Source: Congeria kusceri
Taxonomy: Eukaryota > Mollusca > Bivalvia > Myida > Dreissenidae
Assembly: GCA_027627225.1 (NCBI GenBank)
Contig: CM051025.1
Location: forward strand, 56,793,681-56,857,680
Direction: 5' to 3'
DNA: 64,000 bases
This document shows positions 26,001-36,900 of the stretch, one piece after another (position 1 is the stretch's first letter; every line of letters starts with the position of its first letter). The translations under genes and the position numbers were made by a program. Under the pieces are notes generated by a model that had not been told where the DNA came from, did no database searches, and worked only from the letters and a program-made list of their open reading frames with translations.

Positions 26001-28097
26001 ACTTCCGGCGGAAACTGTTCGAACACGTTAAAGTTGGTACCATTCAGGTGTTTCCACTGTCGCCGTACACTCTCGCGGTCCTTGAAGAAGGCGAACTTCG
26101 CCACGATAGATCGGGTCTTGCCATGGGTAGGTTGACTCGGAGAACGGTGCACCCTTTCAAACTGCATGCTATCAGCAGCGTCCTTGGCGATCCTCATGAA
26201 GATGCGTCCGTAGCTTCCTTTCCGTAACTTCCGGGGTCTCTCCGGAAACTTCCGGCACGCCAATAAACATGAGGTTGTTTCTCATCGATTGAGATTTCAG
26301 GTACGACAGGTCGTCCCGGAAGTTGTCGCGCTCCTTCTCCAGGTGCTCCACCCGACTCGTCACCTGAGCGGACAGCTATATCCGACCCCTCTGTAGCGTG
26401 CTGGAGCCGATCGACTTGCTCTTCAACGCGCTTAATACGCGTGTCAAGAGCTAAACACATGCATTTAATGTCTTTCTCAAAACTAGCTAATCTCTCCTTA
26501 AGTTTATCAATGAAAGAAAGCTTTTTTTCGACATTGTCTAACCTACATTTGATAGCATTTAAACAGTTCATAATATCTCTAGGTGTAGGCTCACCTCCAG
26601 ACTCCGCCATATCCAAATGTTTCGCAGAATCATCCACAAATACACTAGTATTATTGTCATCAACACCATAGAGCACAGCACTGGCTTTGTTTAACACATC
26701 ACTGAGTGAAACGTCATTGTCCGCAGACGGGCCTCTTTGCTTTGTTTGTTTACTATTATGACTGTTTATGTCACTACTTACTACTACGTAAACCGCTTAG
26801 ATCGGCTAAGCTTGCCCAGAAAAGATTTGAGTAGGTTAACTGACCGCCGTGATATGACTGAAATACTGTTAAAAACGGCGAAAATTGCAAACAAACAAAC
26901 AAACAAAATATATGCTAAACGTGATCATGACTAATGTATGATTATCGACTGCAGAGTACACATACAACCTCTTACTTATTATCTATTTGCTGAATAATTT
27001 GATATTTGTTTGAGTAATGTTTACCTACGTAAAATTGATATTTGACATCTATATCATAGTTGAACCATAACTTTGTTTTATGCATACTATCATATCTTCA
27101 TGTGTATACTAACGAGCATACTAGTATTGTCCATTGTATTATTCAATAAACTAAACTACATGTATAATACATTTCTGTGAACGCGTCTTAATGATTTTCA
27201 GAGAAAGTGTAAGATTTTGCTTCACACCAATAATACAACATGAGCTGAATATGGTCCGACAAGAATGGAACGATCATCAAATCAGACACCAGAACGGAGA
27301 TGAAGTCCATGACAAGCCAGAAATCCTCTATCGCCATCCAGAATTATATGGTATTATAATCAATATTATAATCACGACCGATTATTATTAATTTAATGGT
27401 CAAGCTGTTGTTTCAGTGAATTTTCTACTGGTCATCTGTTAATTAACGTAATGGATCATATAAAACACATGGCACAATGTACGGGATGCGATGATTATGA
27501 ACTGTGTAATGCTGATTATATAATTTTCAATTTTACTTATTATTGAGGGCACATAGAAGACACGATTAGAATATACGATTCAAGCTTTTATTCATTTATT
27601 TATTCTTAAAAAAAATATAAATAATACAAAATCCGATATAGGTACAAGGAAAAAAGTTGGTTCTGCTGGTGTTCTGACCTACGATAATATATAAATAATC
27701 AAACATGATATCATTATCGCTACTAAAAGCCAGTTTATTATTTGAGCTATCCGAGTAACTGATAGATATTAAATGAAAAATAGACAAAATAGTATTTGTG
27801 CATTTTTTTAGTAAAGGGACTGGATTTGCATTCGTAATGTAACATTGCACGTTATATTATATATGTTATTATTTTGTTCTTTTTGCACCTAAAGGCACAA
27901 GGGACTATAGTTTTCCGGTAGAAATGGAAGATGTGGCGACCTTTCGCTCGTTTTGCAAAACACCGACGTTAACTGGTGTTGAGGAGCCCCTCCAAACAAC
28001 CCTATTTGGGTTGCTTGAATCCACAGGAAGAACGCCACCTGAAACTGTAGAAGAAGCAAAAGACCTTCTCGAGTGGTTTACAAACTATTTTCAATAA
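15528..28097 (+). CDS. HTH-DDE integrase/transposase, nine exons, 380 aa, intact
   Basis: Exons 15528-15619, 15966-16053, 18444-18529, 18927-19100, 19593-19690, 20262-20401, 21543-21655, 27202-27350 and 27895-28097 join to 1143 nt with no internal stop; every intron is GT-AG. Residues ~5-50 form a helix-turn-helix (YTYKEM...[17 protein letters not shown]). Residues ~60-120 form a second basic DNA-binding segment ([13 protein letters not shown]). The integrase core follows, with D129 in HMDGYDK, D188 in RMDAGSEN and E229 in NQRIECWW, spacing D-58-D-40-E. Known: this pattern is that of the rve-like core of intron-bearing 'integrase core domain' proteins of invertebrates and fish; no gag, RT or LTR is attached. 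The C-terminal 65 residues are acidic and unrecognised. The start is the first ATG inside the terminal repeat (TTAAAATGG). Inferred role: cutting and joining the element's ends. Intron 7 carries a nested SINE and LINE. Confidence 0.88.
16505..17435. repeat. Tandem element with terminal inverted GGGGGCATAT motif in integrase intron 2
   Basis: Starts TACCCCCAAAGGAGGCATAT and ends GCTTCGGGGGCATATGTCAC. Between them are four ~155-bp units, each with GGTCAAAGGTCAAGGTCA, CAAGGTCAAAGGTCAAGG and ATTTTAATAT.ACTTCAGATTATT. It lies wholly inside integrase intron 2 (16054-18443). Confidence 0.8.
19974..20094 (+). repeat. (CA)n / (CGCA)n microsatellite in integrase intron 5
   Basis: Mixed ACGCACGCGCACACGC followed by ~28 uninterrupted AC dinucleotides (20036-20093). 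ORFs read through it are artefacts of the repeat. Confidence 0.9.
22041..22236 (+). mobile_element. tRNA-derived SINE, 5' part, split by the LINE
   Basis: A tRNA-like head contains box A (GGCTAGCTCAGTTGTTAGAG) and box B (GTTCGAACCCC), with the segment between them shortened by ~13 bp relative to the copy at 63.5-63.7 kb. The body follows (ACTTGTGTGGG..GGTCATGAAAT, CTACCTCTGATT, CACTTAGTACTG). It ends at TAAACCGCTTAGA, where the LINE begins; the SINE resumes at 26802. It lies within integrase intron 7. Confidence 0.8.
22457..25846 (-). pseudogene. LINE ORF2: endonuclease-reverse transcriptase, frameshifted
   Basis: Three reading frames follow one another. Frame one (25846 to ~25130) has an AP-endonuclease domain with [14 protein letters not shown] and STIDYLLC. 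Frame two (~25120-24690) carries the endonuclease end (SDHAPL) and the linker. Frame three (24721-22457, 754 codons) has the reverse transcriptase: [44 protein letters not shown] and the active-site box LLFADDM. The C-terminus carries CLCC...HFVCKC, a Cys/His cluster common at the end of such ORF2 proteins. Two frameshifts (near 25120 and 24700) break an otherwise normal-length ORF2. Its start lies ~40 bases after the ORF1 stop. Confidence 0.85.
25886..26697 (-). pseudogene. LINE ORF1: coiled-coil RNA-binding protein, frameshifted
   Basis: Reads [12 protein letters not shown] onward from ~26609, then a coiled coil ([31 protein letters not shown]). It continues in another frame at ~26363-26172 ([26 protein letters not shown], a signature of L1-type ORF1 RRM domains) and in a third frame at ~26230-25886 ([35 protein letters not shown]) to a stop. 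At least two frameshifts are needed. The true start is uncertain because upstream sequence in the same frame stays open without an ATG. Confidence 0.7.
26802..26906 (+). mobile_element. tRNA-derived SINE, 3' part beyond the LINE
   Basis: Continuation of the interrupted SINE: TCGGCTAAGCTTGCCC, then a conserved-looking tail containing CCGTGATATGACTGAAATAC and AAAAACGGCGAAA, ending in a (CAAA)n run. The same tail occurs separately at 34.3 kb. Shared 3' domains of this kind are known in molluscan SINEs; I do not assign a family name. Confidence 0.7.
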
Positions 28098-28139
28098 GGC
28101 ATTGGACACGCATGCATTGGTTCAATAGTGCACTTCTTT

Positions 28140-28145
28140 ATTAAA
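28140..28145 (+). terminator. Candidate polyadenylation signal ATTAAA of the integrase gene
   Basis: ATTAAA 43 bp after the integrase stop codon, the nearest polyadenylation-like hexamer. This is motif evidence only. Confidence 0.3.
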
Positions 28146-28149
28146 AAAG

Positions 28150-29690
28150 AAACTGTATTATAAAATGTGCAAACGTGGTCTGATCTGTCTTTTCCCCAGC
28201 ATCGGATACAGGTCAAGTATAAAAATTATTTTCCTGAATATGACCACATAATGCGCATATGAAAGATTCAGTGGTAAATGATGCTAAATGATAGGTAACA
28301 AAACAATATCGAGTCTGCCTTTTAGTGCAAGGTTTTGATGAAAAATGACATTTTCATATATTTTAAATCAGTACGTACTCTTTTAGTGCCATATGACCGA
28401 TTGCCAGGGCGTTTGTTTTTGGAGAATCTGTTTAGTGTTGAAATATGCTAAGGCTAAACAAAATTAATGAATTGTTTCTCAGGCAGCGCCGCAACGTATT
28501 GTTATAACCCGCTACGAATTTGATTAAATGCCAAAAAATATTAACTATTTTTCGACGATGACGCGCCGGGTTTTAAAAAATTCTGCGTTTTTACATAGTG
28601 GAAGAAAAGTAATCCGGTAGAGGTAGATTTCGTTAGATTTTGGTATTTCCAGTAACATTATTCCTGTGTGATCATAGAATCTGGTATTTCTATTTCCACG
28701 GTAATTGTTTATCTTTCGATTGTCCTGATTAATTGTCAACATCAAACATATTTTTGATGTTTTTTTTAAGAAAAGAAGAAATTATTAAAATGATTTCATT
28801 TGGAAACACTCGAGTAATACGACTTTTTATCATAAATCTAATGACTGTGTCATCTTGCAACCATCGGTAGACATTTGACGGCCAATGTATACACTTTCGT
28901 TTGCTTAGGTTAAAATGTAGGAAAACTCATAATGTTATTTCGTAATATTTGAAAACAAAATTAACAATTTTTAAATAATTTGTTTGTTTGTACACGAACA
29001 GCCAACTATTTTTAAAACAAAAGTTTTACCGCGAGATAACCGATGACGAAATGTTTCAATTTGGCTGCCTGTTGCAAAAAAGGCAATTTTTAAAGAACGA
29101 ATAATGCGTAATAACTAAATTTCAGTCGTTCCTTTCGTGAACAGATTCAATTAATTTGATATTATTGAAAGAAAAAATTTAGGATGTTTTTTTTCTGCTC
29201 AAAATAATTGTTTAACCAAGAGAATCGGATATACACAAATTGTGAAATAATGTGTTGATATAGTTTATTTGTTGATTTCATTTTTTTTTTCCAGATCCTT
29301 TAGCTTGTTAAAAAGCATTCCATATTTGTGAAGAAATTCTGTGTCAATAAGTTCTATGTACTTGTTTTGATATGTCATTACATAGTGCCAACAGAAAAGA
29401 GCAGGATAAAAATATTATTGAATAAAAAAATCTGTTCACCCTCCTGATTTTTTTAGAAAAAGTGCCCGAGAAGCAATTCATAAATTTTGTTTTGCCTTAA
29501 AATGCTGCAAATGTTACCATATAACGATTTAATTATCAGCACCTTGATGATGGTTGGCCGTTTTAAACTAGATTTCCTCTTACATATTTCTAGACATAGG
29601 TACATAATTATATTTTGTTTCAACTTAATATTAGTTTAAACTTAGTGGGATATTATGTAATTTTCTCAAAATCATAAGTATTTCTTTACA
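28150..29690. other. No gene seen between integrase 3' end and minisatellite
   Basis: AT-rich, short ORFs only. It is the start of the ~5.8-kb interval that separates the two convergent genes of the big element. Confidence 0.5.
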
Positions 29691-29694
29691 CCTT

Positions 29695-29975
29695 TGTTCA
29701 CCGAAGGAGCAGTGTTATGTACCTTTTGGCAACAATGGGGCAGTGTTATGTACCTTTTGGCGACAAGGGGGCAGTGTCATGTACCTTTTGGCAACAAGGG
29801 GGCGGTGTTATATACCTTTTGGCAACAAGGGGCCAGTGTTATGTACCTTTTGGCAACAAGGGGCCAGTGTTATGTACCTTTTTGCGACAAGGGGCAGTGG
29901 TATGTACCTTTTGACGCCAAATCGGTCATGCTATTTATCTTTTGACGCCATGAGCACCAAGAGATCAGTGTTGTG
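29695..29975 (+). repeat. Minisatellite, ~31-bp unit GCAGTGTTATGTACCTTTTGGCAAC
   Basis: Eight to nine tandem units, the last three diverged (TTTTGACGCCA variants). Open frames across it translate to repeated MYLLATRGQC-like text and are not genes. Confidence 0.85.
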
Positions 29976-30129
29976 TACCATTTAACTTGAATTTTCCAAA
30001 TATTGACCTTTACGCCATTTGCACCGACTTGTCCATATTTTAAGAGAGTAACCACTGGTTAAAAACAACAATGGCATCATACGTTATATACTTTATTGAC
30101 AATAAGAAACACACCTTATTAAGACAAAC

Positions 30130-30720
30130 CATGTGAAGCCTTTTATGAGTTATTGTCCATGTTTTTCGGGAATTTAAGTCAAAAAGGGGCCATAACTGTG
30201 TCAAAATTTAGTGGTTTGTAACCAAAGTCAAACTTGACCTGTATTTTATGATGCTACATGTGTACCAATAATTATTTAAATACCGGTATGTCGAGCCATT
30301 GTTGAGTTATCGTCAACACACCATGTTTTTAGGGAATTTAAGTCCAATAAAGGGCCATAACTCTGTCAAAATTGTGTGGTTTGTAAACAAAGTCAAACTT
30401 GACCCGTATTTTATGATGCTACACATGTATACCAAGAATTATTTGAATATGTCATGCCATTCTTGAGTTATCGTCCGGAAATCATGTTTTTAAGGAATTT
30501 TAAGTCAAAAAGGGGCCGTAACTCTGTCAAAATTTAGTGGTTGTAACCAACATCGAACTTGACCTGTATTCTATCATGTTACACATGTGTATCAAAAATT
30601 ATTTGAATATGTCAAGCCTTTCTTGAGTTATCATCCGGAAACCAACAGACCGACAGACCAACAAGCTTATTGCTTTATATCCCCCCCTAAACTTTGTTTG
30701 TGGGGGTATAAAAACAAGCT
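30130..30720 (+). repeat. Tandem element, ~165-bp units 'gggccataactctgtcaaaattt'
   Basis: Three units, each with TTGAGTTATCGTC, AAGTCAAAAAGGGGCCATAA, GTGGTTTGTAACCAAAGTCA and ATGATGCTACACATGTGTAC, closed by GACCGACAGACCAACAAGC and GTTTGTGGGGGTATAA. A truncated single-unit copy lies at 52610-52800. Confidence 0.8.
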
Positions 30721-31649
30721 TAGCAATAAAGAACAATGTATATAAATTAAATGTTATATTTCTTTTAAAACAATAAAACACTTTTCATACTAACGGATTA
30801 AACTATTTAAAATAACCTTAAAACAAACTTAAACTAACATTGAACAAGACGTGACACAAATGCCTATAAGAGGAACGCAACATAATGTCAGATAAATCAG
30901 TTCCTGAACATTTACAATAATTGTATTTTATTTTTCACCACAAGGTAGGTGAATAGGTCTGTCTTGATTTCTGTTCTATGCGCATTTAAAAAAAAAGAAT
31001 GACCCACACGAATTACTCAAGGGTTAAAAAAACAAACAAAATGTGGGTCAAATAATTTACAGCTAATCATAGCTTAATACACTGGTATAGTGCCATAGAC
31101 ATAAACTGATAACACAAAAGCAACAAACACTAAGACATTTACTAGATAAACAAAGTAAACTCACCATTTATGTTGCATTTTCTGTACTATTTGTACGATA
31201 GCAAAAAACATCAGTTGCTTTAAGTTTATAATTATGGCGGTTATAATTGTATGTCAAAACGGTATGGCTTCGTTCTTTCATTACAGTTAAATGCCTTTTA
31301 AAATAAGGTCTATGAGTGAACAGCACTTGTGAATATTCCTTTGTACAAGTGTCTGTGTATATATTTTAGCACAGTATTTAAATTAAATATACAAATCCAT
31401 TCACTTTATGTCAAATCATCATGGGCATTGACAAAAAATGGCCATATGATAAACAATCGAAATCATAAACACAATACTATAATGGCGACATGGTCCTACT
31501 CTGGCGCCTACTTTGGCAAATCTAGAAAGTGACAATGCTTGTAATGTAAAAATCCGTATTCCCTAAGCTCTGAAACAAACCAACAACAGCATTGAAACAA
31601 AACTTTTACAATACTTATGTTAAATCTGATACATGATCCCTGACAGTAT

Positions 31650-32640
31650 TGGGAAGTGAATAATTTATCCTATATGCAATCCCAAGCGAGGTCTAGATAT
31701 AAGCTATCTACATATGAAGTTTCATTAAAATATCTCAATGTCTCCTCAAGCTATTGAGCAGAAACTGTTTGTCTATTTTTAGTAATGGTGACCTTGACCA
31801 CACCCACCCTATATGCAATCCCAAGCAAGGTCTAGATATAATATATCTACATATGAAGTTTTAAAGTATCTCAATGTCTCCTCAAGCTATTGAGCAGAAA
31901 CTGTCTATTTTTAGTAATGGTGACCTTGACCACACCCACCCTATATGCAATCCCAAGCAAGGTCTAGATATAATATATCTATGTATGAAGTTTCATTAAA
32001 AGATCACAATGTGTTCTCAAGCTATGGAGCGGAAACATATTTTTATTTTCAGTAATGGTGACTTCGACCTCGACCCCACCCACCCTATATGCAATCCCAA
32101 ACGAGGTCTCGATATAAGGTATCTATGTATAAAGTTTCATTAATATATCTCAATGTGTTCTCAAGTTATTGAGCGGAAAACGTTTCTCTATTTTTAGTAA
32201 CGGTGACCTTGACATTGACCCCACCCACCCCATACGCAATCCAAAGTGAGGTCCTAATATAAGGTATCTATGTATGAACTTTAATTGAAATATCTCAATT
32301 CGTTCTCAAGTTATTGAGGGGAAACCGTTTTTCTATTTTTAGTAACAGTAACCTTGACCCCACCCACCCCGTACACAATCCCGAGCGAGGTCTCAATATG
32401 TGGTATCTATGCATTAAGTTTCATTAAAATATCTCAAATGCGTTCTCAAGTTATTGAGCGGAAACCGTTTTTCTATTTTTAGTAACAGTGACCTTGACCC
32501 CCACCCACCCCATATGCAATCCTAAGCGAGGTCTCGCTATAAGGTATCTATGTATGAAGTTTCATTACAATCGCTTAATCCGTTCTCAAATTAGACAGCA
32601 CAAACGAAAGTTTATGCCCCCAATACGCCTGCCTGAGAGC
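31650..32640 (+). repeat. Tandem element, ~130-bp units 'ccacccaccctatatgcaatcc'
   Basis: Seven units, each built from GTGACCTTGACC..CCACCCACC, ATGCAATCCCAAGCGAGGTC, AAGTTTCATTAAAATATCTC and TTCTCAAG.TATTGAGCGGAA. It sits 3' of the ligase gene in the convergent interval. Confidence 0.85.
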
Positions 32641-32699
32641 GCCCGTCCACCCGCACGCCCAATGACATACCCCAATCTAATAACCAAAATGTTTCTTTA

Positions 32700-33722
32700 A
32701 AAATCACTGAAGCAGAGCATCTTAGTACAGTGAACGCCTCTTGGTAATGATGCTTCCCATAAAGTTTGAAGATTGGCTAGTAGTTGCTGAGAAACAGTCC
32801 AGACAAGAATCGCACACTATACACTAATTTCAGCAACCTTCAAAGTCCCATAACTGCAAGTAAAATAACTGAAAGGGAACATCCTTGTACAGTGCACACT
32901 TAATTTTGATAATGAAGCATTTCATACAGTTTCATTGTATTCTGGCCAGTAGTTGCAGAGAAATAGCCCGGACAAGAATTGTTCACTATATTCTAATTTC
33001 AGAAACATTCAAAGTCCCACAACTCTTAGAAAAATCATTGAAGCAGAACATCCTTCAGTGCAAATCTCCTTTTGGTAATAAAGCTTCCCATAAAGTTTAA
33101 TTGAAATCTGGCCAGTAGTTGTGCAAAATATACTGGACAAAAATTTTGCACTAAATACTTATTTCAGAAGTCCCATAACTGTAAGAAAAATCATTGAAGC
33201 AGAACGTCCTGATTCAGTGCACACCTCCTCTGGGTAATGAAGCTTCCTATAAAGTTTCATTTACTTCTGGCCAGTATTTGTGTTTAAATAGACGGGACAA
33301 GTATTTTGCACTACATGATTATTTCAGAAATCTTCGAAGTCCCATAACTCTGAGAAAAATCAGTGAAGCGGAACGCCCTGGTTCAGTACACATCTCCTCT
33401 TGGTAATAAAGCTTCCTATAAAGTTTCATTGAACTCAGACCAGTAGTTGCGTAGAAATAGACCAGACAAGAATTGTGCACTAAATGCTTATTTCAGAAAT
33501 CTTTAAATTCCCATAACTCTGAGAAAAATCATTGAAGTGGAACATCATGGTACAGGGCACACCCCTTTTGGTAATGAAACTTCACATGAAGTTTAATTGA
33601 CTTCTGGTAAGTAGTTGCTGAGAAATACTCCAGACAAGAAAACGGGATGGACGGAAGGACGGACGGATGGACGGACAAAGCGGCAACTATATGCTCCCCC
33701 GAAAATTTTTCGGGGAGCATAA
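32700..33722 (+). repeat. Tandem element, ~160-bp units ending in (GGAC)n and CCCCGAAAAATTTTTCGGGG stem
   Basis: Six units sharing ATCATTGAAGC.GAACATC, TTGGTAATGAAGCTTCC.ATA, TCTGGCCAGTAGTTG and AAAGTCCCATAACTCT. The block ends with a GGACGGACGGATGGAC run and a perfect hairpin, GCTCCCCCGAAAATTTTTCG / GGGGAGC (~33690-33718). Confidence 0.85.
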
Positions 33723-33881
33723 CAAATGATAGTCATGCAACTATACCATCCAATACACATATTTTATGTAAGTATGACATGCTGAACCAATGTCACCAGT
33801 AATGATGTGCTATGTACAAGCAGATACTCTATTTGAGAAAATAAGTCCACTTAAAAAGGTAAATAACCTTTCATCTAACTG

Positions 33882-33887
33882 TTTAAT
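33882..33887 (-). terminator. Candidate polyadenylation signal ATTAAA of the HECT gene
   Basis: Complement of TTTAAT, 37 bp after the ligase stop codon on the minus strand. This is motif evidence only. Confidence 0.3.
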
Positions 33888-33923
33888 TATACATGCCAAG
33901 AAATGCTTTTTACCACATGATCC

Positions 33924-36900
33924 TTACACTTTCAAAAAGCCACATGATTCCTTAAGACAGCATATCATGATTTCTCTAAATTTCTCTGGATCCTCAATGC
34001 CTCTTGTAATCCATATCTCCAAACTGCAGGTCGACACATGTGGCAAGCATCCCTGTTCAGTGAAGAACTTTATTTCAATTTTTTTGGGAAATCCTAGGTG
34101 TGGTATAATGTCTGATCCGGTGACAAAGGCCAATAATTCTCCAAATATAGCCGGTACCAATTTGTCTGAAAGAAGAAAATGATATGAACATACTTTGTTC
34201 ATTTTTAATATGAAATCTGCAAAGGAAGCTGTAATATGATTAAATTTCAACATTCCTATGATGTATCATGATGGCTAGGAACTATGCATGATGTTATAAT
34301 GCAACAAGCCATTCGCCGTGATATGACTGAAATACTGTTAAAAACGGCGAAAAATCCCAGCAAACAGAACAAACAGTATTTGCAGAGATATATGTACTTG
34401 CATGCAAACTTTAACCTGAATATTTCTAAGCTCAAAAATGGGCATAATTCTGCTAAATTGCAGGTCAGAGTTATGGGCCTTGGTCAGTGATCTTACATAA
34501 TGACCCCGAAGACAAAAGAGGCTTTCAGGACAATGCTTCAGATAGTTAATTTATGTTTTCTGGTACTTATGATGTAATCAAATGCAATAACAATTGTCAT
34601 TATTTTTCTTACAATCTTCATATGACGGTAGCTTACTCTACATTTACCGAAAAGGTAATCTCTAATCAATAGTGACATTTATATGAGTATGTGAACTCAT
34701 CTTTTATATCAACCTCTCTATAATAGATATATGAACGACACGTCTGTCCGTCTGACTTTGTCTGGTGTAAGCATTTTCTGACTAATGAGCTAATAATGCT
34801 ACCTTCAATGTCCTGGAGGAAAATCTCCCATGAGTATATAGATTGCTCCTCCCCGGTCCTATTGTTCGAACCCTCAGGGGACCTGTCGTACGCACACAAT
34901 CCTTCAAACGTATTCTTGTCCAGCGCCACAGGAGCAGCGCATAACAGTGGTTTAAACTTAGCAGCATTCTCTTTCACCTTTTGCCAGAGTGTTCCAAGGG
35001 AGTCCATTCCTCTTGTGAACTGTTGGATTTCAGCAGATGTCCTGAAAGACATAAAGTTTTTAATTAACTTCACTGACTATGCCCCTGGCATGTCAACTAC
35101 CGGTATTTATTATTGAAAGACTCAGCAATTCCATCAAATCTGTATTTATGATACTTTTAACAAAATGTTGTCTCAAATCATTGATTGTTCCTGAACGTGA
35201 AATAGTTTTAAATGTTTTGATTAGTAATGTAACTGAGTATAAAAATGCACTAATGTCAAAACTAAATGAACGTCCCTAGTAACATTAAGGAGGACATGAG
35301 GTGGTTTTACCTGTATAAAAGGAACTGCTTTTGTATAAGCACTGCATATTCCTCTTTATTTTGCAGCGTCAAACGGTAAATGTTAATAATGCCGTTTTCA
35401 ATTAGGCTGTCCCCATGAATGCTGAGAAATCTCTCGCCATCACATTCTGTGTTGATACCACGTAGCTAGATGAAACAATGACTGGTTTCACTTTTTAATA
35501 CTGATTTTTGCAAGTAAAAAGGGTAGTATATTGAGATGTATATATGTATCCAAAGGACATTACTGAAAATTAAATTGCATTATTGTATTGTATATTTATT
35601 CATTTGCATGCAAGTCATTCCTAAAAGCAATGATATATTTTCCTTATTGAGTCAAAATGGACTGTTTGCTGTTTGTTTTGACTTAGGTGCTTTTTAAGGA
35701 TCTCTCTTCTCAGAATTTAATTACTAAACATTCATAGATTTAATCCTTATACAATTGACTATTGATAAACACTTTAATTTTGTAAGATGGAAGCACCTTA
35801 GTGTTGAAATAACTGATAAAGATTTGACCCTTACTTCTTGAATAATACTTTGAGCATCCATAGGTAGAACTCTCCAGGCGTCATCTTCAAAGGCTGAATT
35901 ATTGGTGTCTGTCATGAAGTCATACAACTTCTCATTCAGAGGAAGACTGCTTGGGCCGTGGTTGGCAATAGACATTGCCAGCAATTGTCCAGCTAAGAAG
36001 TAATGGTTATTATGGAGGCGCTCAACATTGTGGTTGAAATACCGCGAGCCTTCTGGGCCATCAAACAAATCAGATGAATAGAGTTCCTGAATGGCAAGTC
36101 TGAAATAATAGATTAAGGCAAGTTTGAAATAATACATCAACCTTCTATTTCAGTTATCTGTTGTTTTTTAAAAGATGCAGGAAAGATATAATGAGGTCTG
36201 TATTGTAGAATGAAAATGCCACTATTTGTTGAAATGCAATAAAATAATTAAAAAATGCAACAAGATATATCACCAAATTCAACATATAAACATTGTTTTG
36301 TTTTGGGCTTTAAATGTGTTGTATCAAAACATTTCTTCCATCTGATTTTGAAAGAACTTAGAAATGTGCCCATAAGACACGGATGCCCCTACCTATGCAG
36401 TGTTGTCTGTTATGGAAAGTGGTCTATATACATATAAATTATTTTGCAAAAAGTGAGTATTGTTGAAATAGAGATCAGCGGATCAATAAATGTTTCAAAG
36501 ATGCATTAACACAGCTTCCATGCAGGACGAAATTATGCCGCCCCGGACAGGGTGCATGGCTATTAATTCATATTTTTGACTTTTGACCTTCAAGTGTGAC
36601 CTTGACCTTAGACCTAGAAACCTGGTTCTTGTGTGCCAAACACTGTCACATCATGCTTGACACCTCTGACAAGTTATATGAAAACCCTTCTATAATGGAC
36701 GAAATTATGCCCCAGACAAGAATGCAAACATGTATGTTCATATGTACATACATACGTACTTACACGTGGACAGGACCAATACTATATGCCCCTCATCATA
36801 AATGGTGGGGGGGGAGGGCATAAAAATCAAAATCCCTGGCAGTGGTGTGGCTCGAAATTGCAACTTCTGATTACAAGACGAGTGTTCTTACCAGTGAGCT

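Larger units (their letters stand above)
22237..26788 (-). mobile_element. LINE (non-LTR retrotransposon), 4.55 kb, inserted in a SINE
   Basis: The element runs on the minus strand and is flanked by the 13-bp direct repeat TAAACCGCTTAGA at 22224-22236 and 26789-26801. From 5' to 3' it has an ORF1 (coiled coil plus RRM-like domain), an ORF2 (endonuclease, reverse transcriptase and C-terminal zinc-knuckle-like motif), a short 3' UTR and a (TTGTC)n tail at its 3' end (22237-22254). Both ORFs need frameshifts to be read, so this copy looks inactive unless those are assembly indels. The clade is not assigned. Confidence 0.88.

Noticed and set aside
29694..29985. Three overlapping ORFs with repeated YLLATRGQC text
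   Set aside because: Translations of the 31-bp minisatellite.
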